A stretch of DNA of 64,000 nt, taken from NCBI GenBank assembly GCA_018267915.1, contig JAFDXN010000014.1, positions 106,251 to 170,250 on the forward strand, given 5' to 3'. Shown here one piece after another: positions 61,790-64,000 of the stretch (the first letter of the stretch is position 1; each line of letters starts with the position of its first letter). Both the position numbers and the translations under genes were made by a program. Origin of the DNA: Bacteroidota bacterium (GTDB lineage Bacteria > Bacteroidota > Bacteroidia > Chitinophagales > Chitinophagaceae). The notes below the pieces were generated by a model. That model was given only the letters and a program-made list of their open reading frames with translations, made no database searches and had not been told where the DNA came from.

Positions 61790-63724
61790 ATGAGACGTAT
61801 TATCGCAGCACTTATCTTCCTGGTAAGCAACCCACTGTTCGGGCAAAACCAAAAGCTCATCGACAGCCTGGAGCGCAAGCTTGCCGGCGCCAAAGAGGAC
61901 AGCAACAAAGTAAATATACTAAATGATATCGCCTTTGAATACAGGCTTGTGAATGAAGCCAAAGCATATCGACTGTTACACGAATCTGTGAAACTGGCTG
62001 AGAAAATCGGGTTTAAGGATGGTTTGGCTTTGGCTTACAATCATTTTGGCATACTGTATAAAAACAGGCAAATGTTCGATTCCTCTCTTTATTACCACCA
62101 CAAAGCCTTTGCTATCTGGAATCAGATGAACGATGAAGAAGGTATGGCATCGTCTTATAACAACCAAGGGCGTACGTACCAGGCAAAAACGGACTACACC
62201 AATGCTATTGACTGCTACCTGAAATCGCTAAAGCTGCGTGAGAAGATAAAGGACACAACAGGCGCGGCAGCGGCCTATAGTAACATCGGCCAACTGTATG
62301 GCATGAAAAAGGATCTCAACAAAGCGAAGGAGTATACTGCCAAAAGCGTTGAGCTGCTTGCTGCAGTGGGCGACTCCTTCGCACTTGGGAAAAATATTCT
62401 AGCCCTCGGATACTTTTATTACGAAGGGAACCAGTTCGACACGGCCCTTGTGTTTTACAAAAGAGCGCTGATTCTTTTTAAAGCTGCTCATGCGGGGAGT
62501 GAAACGGCACAGGCCTTGAACAACATTGGCAATGCGCTGGCAGAATCGAACCGGTCGGCCGAGAGCATACCATACCAGCTTGAAGCGCTGAAAATACAAA
62601 CCGAAATTGCCGATACAACAGGCATGTTCACATCCGAGCTAAGCCTCTGCCAGGCCTATGGCTTCGACAAGCAGTACGAGCTGGCAGCACGATTCGGTCA
62701 GCAGGCGCTTGACTTACTAAAGAAAGCGGGAGGAGAGGTAAAAATGTACATGGATACATATGAAGTACTTAGCGAATTGTACCGTAAGAAACAGGACTAC
62801 AAAAAAGCAATTGAAACCTACACGCTGTATAACCACTTTAAAGATTCTCTTATCAAAGAAGAGAACAGCAGGATCACATCGGATATGCTGGCTAAATATG
62901 AGTCGGACAAGAAAGACCTCGAGTTGAAAAATGCAGCTTACAAGTTACAAAGACGCAAGCTCATTATCGGTGGCCTGGCAGCAGTCATAGCATTGCTCGT
63001 CATGTCCGGCTATCTATTATATAACAGGTATAAGCTGAAAAAACGAAGGGAGCTGGATGAAGCGCTCATCAGGCAACAGGAGATACGCAACAAAGCAATC
63101 ATTGAGGCAGAGGAGCGGGAACGGGTGCGTATCGCCAAAGATCTGCACGATGGCGTTGGGCAACAACTGGCAGCTGTGAAGCTGAGTATGAATGCCATGG
63201 AAGAAGAACTGGCCGCGGATGCGGGAAAACTGGAACGAATAAAAGCACTGGAGCATATGGTTGATGAAACGCTGAAGGAAGTGCGTACTGTATCGCACAA
63301 TATGATGCCCAATGCGCTTATCAGGAAAGGGCTAGCTGCGGCTGTGCGAGAGTTCATTGACAATATTGCGGCGACTGGTCTTTTGAAGGTGGACCTGCAG
63401 ATAATAGGTTTGAATGAACGGCTCGACGGATCAATGGAAACGGTGCTATACCGGGTGCTGCAGGAGGTTGTGAGCAACATTATTAAACATGCGCAGGCGA
63501 ACAAGGTGAGCATCCAGCTAATAAGGCATGACGATGGATACCTGAACTTCATAATAGAAGATAACGGAAAAGGGTTTAACGTAAGCGAGGCAAACAACTT
63601 CAATGGTATAGGGTTGAAGAACATAATGTCGAGAATACAATACCTGAATGGCAGCGTTGATTTTGATTCGGCAGTTGGCAGGGGTACAACCGTGGTGATC
63701 GAGGTGCCGCTAATCGTCGCATAA
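61790..63724 (+). CDS. TPR-domain sensor histidine kinase
   Basis: The 644-aa kinase has a signal peptide (about 1-19). Seven or so tetratricopeptide repeats (about 30-370) form the sensor, and a coiled region leads into a transmembrane helix (about 392-412). A HisKA_3 domain (KDLHDGVGQQLAAVKLSM) and HATPase_c (IEDNGKGFN, GIGLKNI) follow. It is divergent from the propeller kinase (about 150 bp apart) and has no own regulator nearby, so the LuxR regulator at 57888 might serve both. Confidence 0.92.
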   Translation: MRRIIAALIFLVSNPLFGQNQKLIDSLERKLAGAKEDSNKVNILNDIAFEYRLVNEAKAYRLLHESVKLAEKIGFKDGLALAYNHFGILYKNRQMFDSSLYYHHKAFAIWNQMNDEEGMASSYNNQGRTYQAKTDYTNAIDCYLKSLKLREKIKDTTGAAAAYSNIGQLYGMKKDLNKAKEYTAKSVELLAAVGDSFALGKNILALGYFYYEGNQFDTALVFYKRALILFKAAHAGSETAQALNNIGNALAESNRSAESIPYQLEALKIQTEIADTTGMFTSELSLCQAYGFDKQYELAARFGQQALDLLKKAGGEVKMYMDTYEVLSELYRKKQDYKKAIETYTLYNHFKDSLIKEENSRITSDMLAKYESDKKDLELKNAAYKLQRRKLIIGGLAAVIALLVMSGYLLYNRYKLKKRRELDEALIRQQEIRNKAIIEAEERERVRIAKDLHDGVGQQLAAVKLSMNAMEEELAADAGKLERIKALEHMVDETLKEVRTVSHNMMPNALIRKGLAAAVREFIDNIAATGLLKVDLQIIGLNERLDGSMETVLYRVLQEVVSNIIKHAQANKVSIQLIRHDDGYLNFIIEDNGKGFNVSEANNFNGIGLKNIMSRIQYLNGSVDFDSAVGRGTTVVIEVPLIVA

Positions 63725-63734
63725 AACAAAAACC

Positions 63735-63752
63735 CCGTTCCTGTTGGAACGG
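63735..63752 (+). terminator. Intrinsic terminator of the TPR kinase gene
   Basis: CCGTTCC and GGAACGG form a perfect 7-bp stem with a TGTT loop, 10 bp after the stop. Confidence 0.75.
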
Positions 63753-63765
63753 AGCTTTAAATAAA

Positions 63766-63840
63766 TATGAGCAGCTACCCGATTTTGTCTTATCCCGCCT
63801 GTGGCGGGATGGTGCAGTACCACCGGCCGTGACAGGCATA
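63766..63840 (-). pseudogene. Decayed partial 5S rRNA copy
   Basis: The plus strand reads GCAGCTACC near 63769, then a divergent insert containing a perfect hairpin ATCCCGCC-TGT-GGCGGGAT (63792-63810), then GGTGCAGTACCACCGGCCGTG. The flanking blocks match the 3' half of the intact 5S gene at 63886-63997, with few substitutions in the second block. The 5' half is missing. It also shares the AAATAAATATG lead-in found at the intact 5S end, so it arose by local duplication. Confidence 0.7.
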
Positions 63841-63846
63841 AATGAA

Positions 63847-63878
63847 GAATGCCCTCATGCTGTTGCATGAAGGCATTC
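63847..63878 (-). terminator. Terminator of the rrn operon
   Basis: GAATGCCcTCATGC and GCATGAaGGCATTC form a 14-bp stem with one mismatch and a TGTT loop, beginning 8 bp past the 5S 3' end. Reading minus it continues into a T-rich segment. Confidence 0.8.
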
Positions 63879-63885
63879 AAATAAA

Positions 63886-63997
<112 letters not shown>

Positions 63998-64000
63998 GAT

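Overview
The window looks like chromosome from a Bacteroidota bacterium close to Chitinophagaceae. This rests on several extracellular proteins with type IX secretion (T9SS) C-terminal sorting domains, TAnnTTTG-type promoter boxes, a reg_prop/Y_Y_Y sensor kinase, DUF4294, DUF6427 and four-helix-bundle families, and weak Shine-Dalgarno usage. No species is assigned.

Region 1 (1 to about 11,500) is visibly A+T-richer than the rest and reads as an integrated genomic island. Its right end carries, all on the minus strand, a tyrosine recombinase (10278-11354), an unrecognised protein that may be RteC-like, an excisionase-type HTH protein and a putative replication-initiation protein. Its cargo is a tightly coupled four-gene operon on the plus strand: an unrecognised 298-aa protein, a large TPR-CHAT caspase-like protease, a membrane CHASE2 sensor without an enzymatic output domain, and a secreted FecR-like protein. 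The operon (639-7329) and the recombination module are separated by 920 bp of non-coding DNA containing five copies of a 17-bp palindrome (TTTAAAGTTACTTTAAA). Further copies lie upstream of the operon and inside the RteC-like gene. This island is the best candidate for a little-described system: sensing at the envelope coupled to a protease.

Region 2 (11.5-24.2 kb) is ordinary chromosome: a small Cys-rich lipoprotein, a T9SS propeller protein, VOC and GNAT enzymes, a fatty-acid desaturase, the ergothioneine pair egtB/egtD, a glycine-betaine/choline-type ABC importer with fused permease and binding protein, NADP isocitrate dehydrogenase, a ParD antitoxin beside a frameshifted ParE toxin, an SMR transporter and a thioester-reductase-like SDR.

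Region 3 (24.2-46.5 kb) holds ftsY with a small HhH gene, a GT-C-like membrane protein, a sirtuin without zinc cysteines, DUF4184, DUF4294, a DCC-family thiol protein, purQ, a DsbD-alpha protein plus full DsbD, a large FAD dehydrogenase, YwbE, sucC, tandem paralogous lipoproteins, and secreted proteins including a GH44 glycosidase.

Region 4 (46.5-64 kb) holds the 2-oxo-acid dehydrogenase E2 gene and dnaX. Between them is a decayed four-helix-bundle cassette flanked by inverted octamer arrays. dnaX contains an A10 run positioned like a gamma/tau slippage site. Further right are a frameshifted small lipoprotein, a MESH1-like HD hydrolase, a histone H1-like Lys/Ser/Ala-tail protein, a histidine kinase/response regulator pair and a second TPR histidine kinase. 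The window ends in a minus-strand 5S rRNA, the tail of an rrn operon that runs off the right edge, followed by a decayed partial 5S copy.
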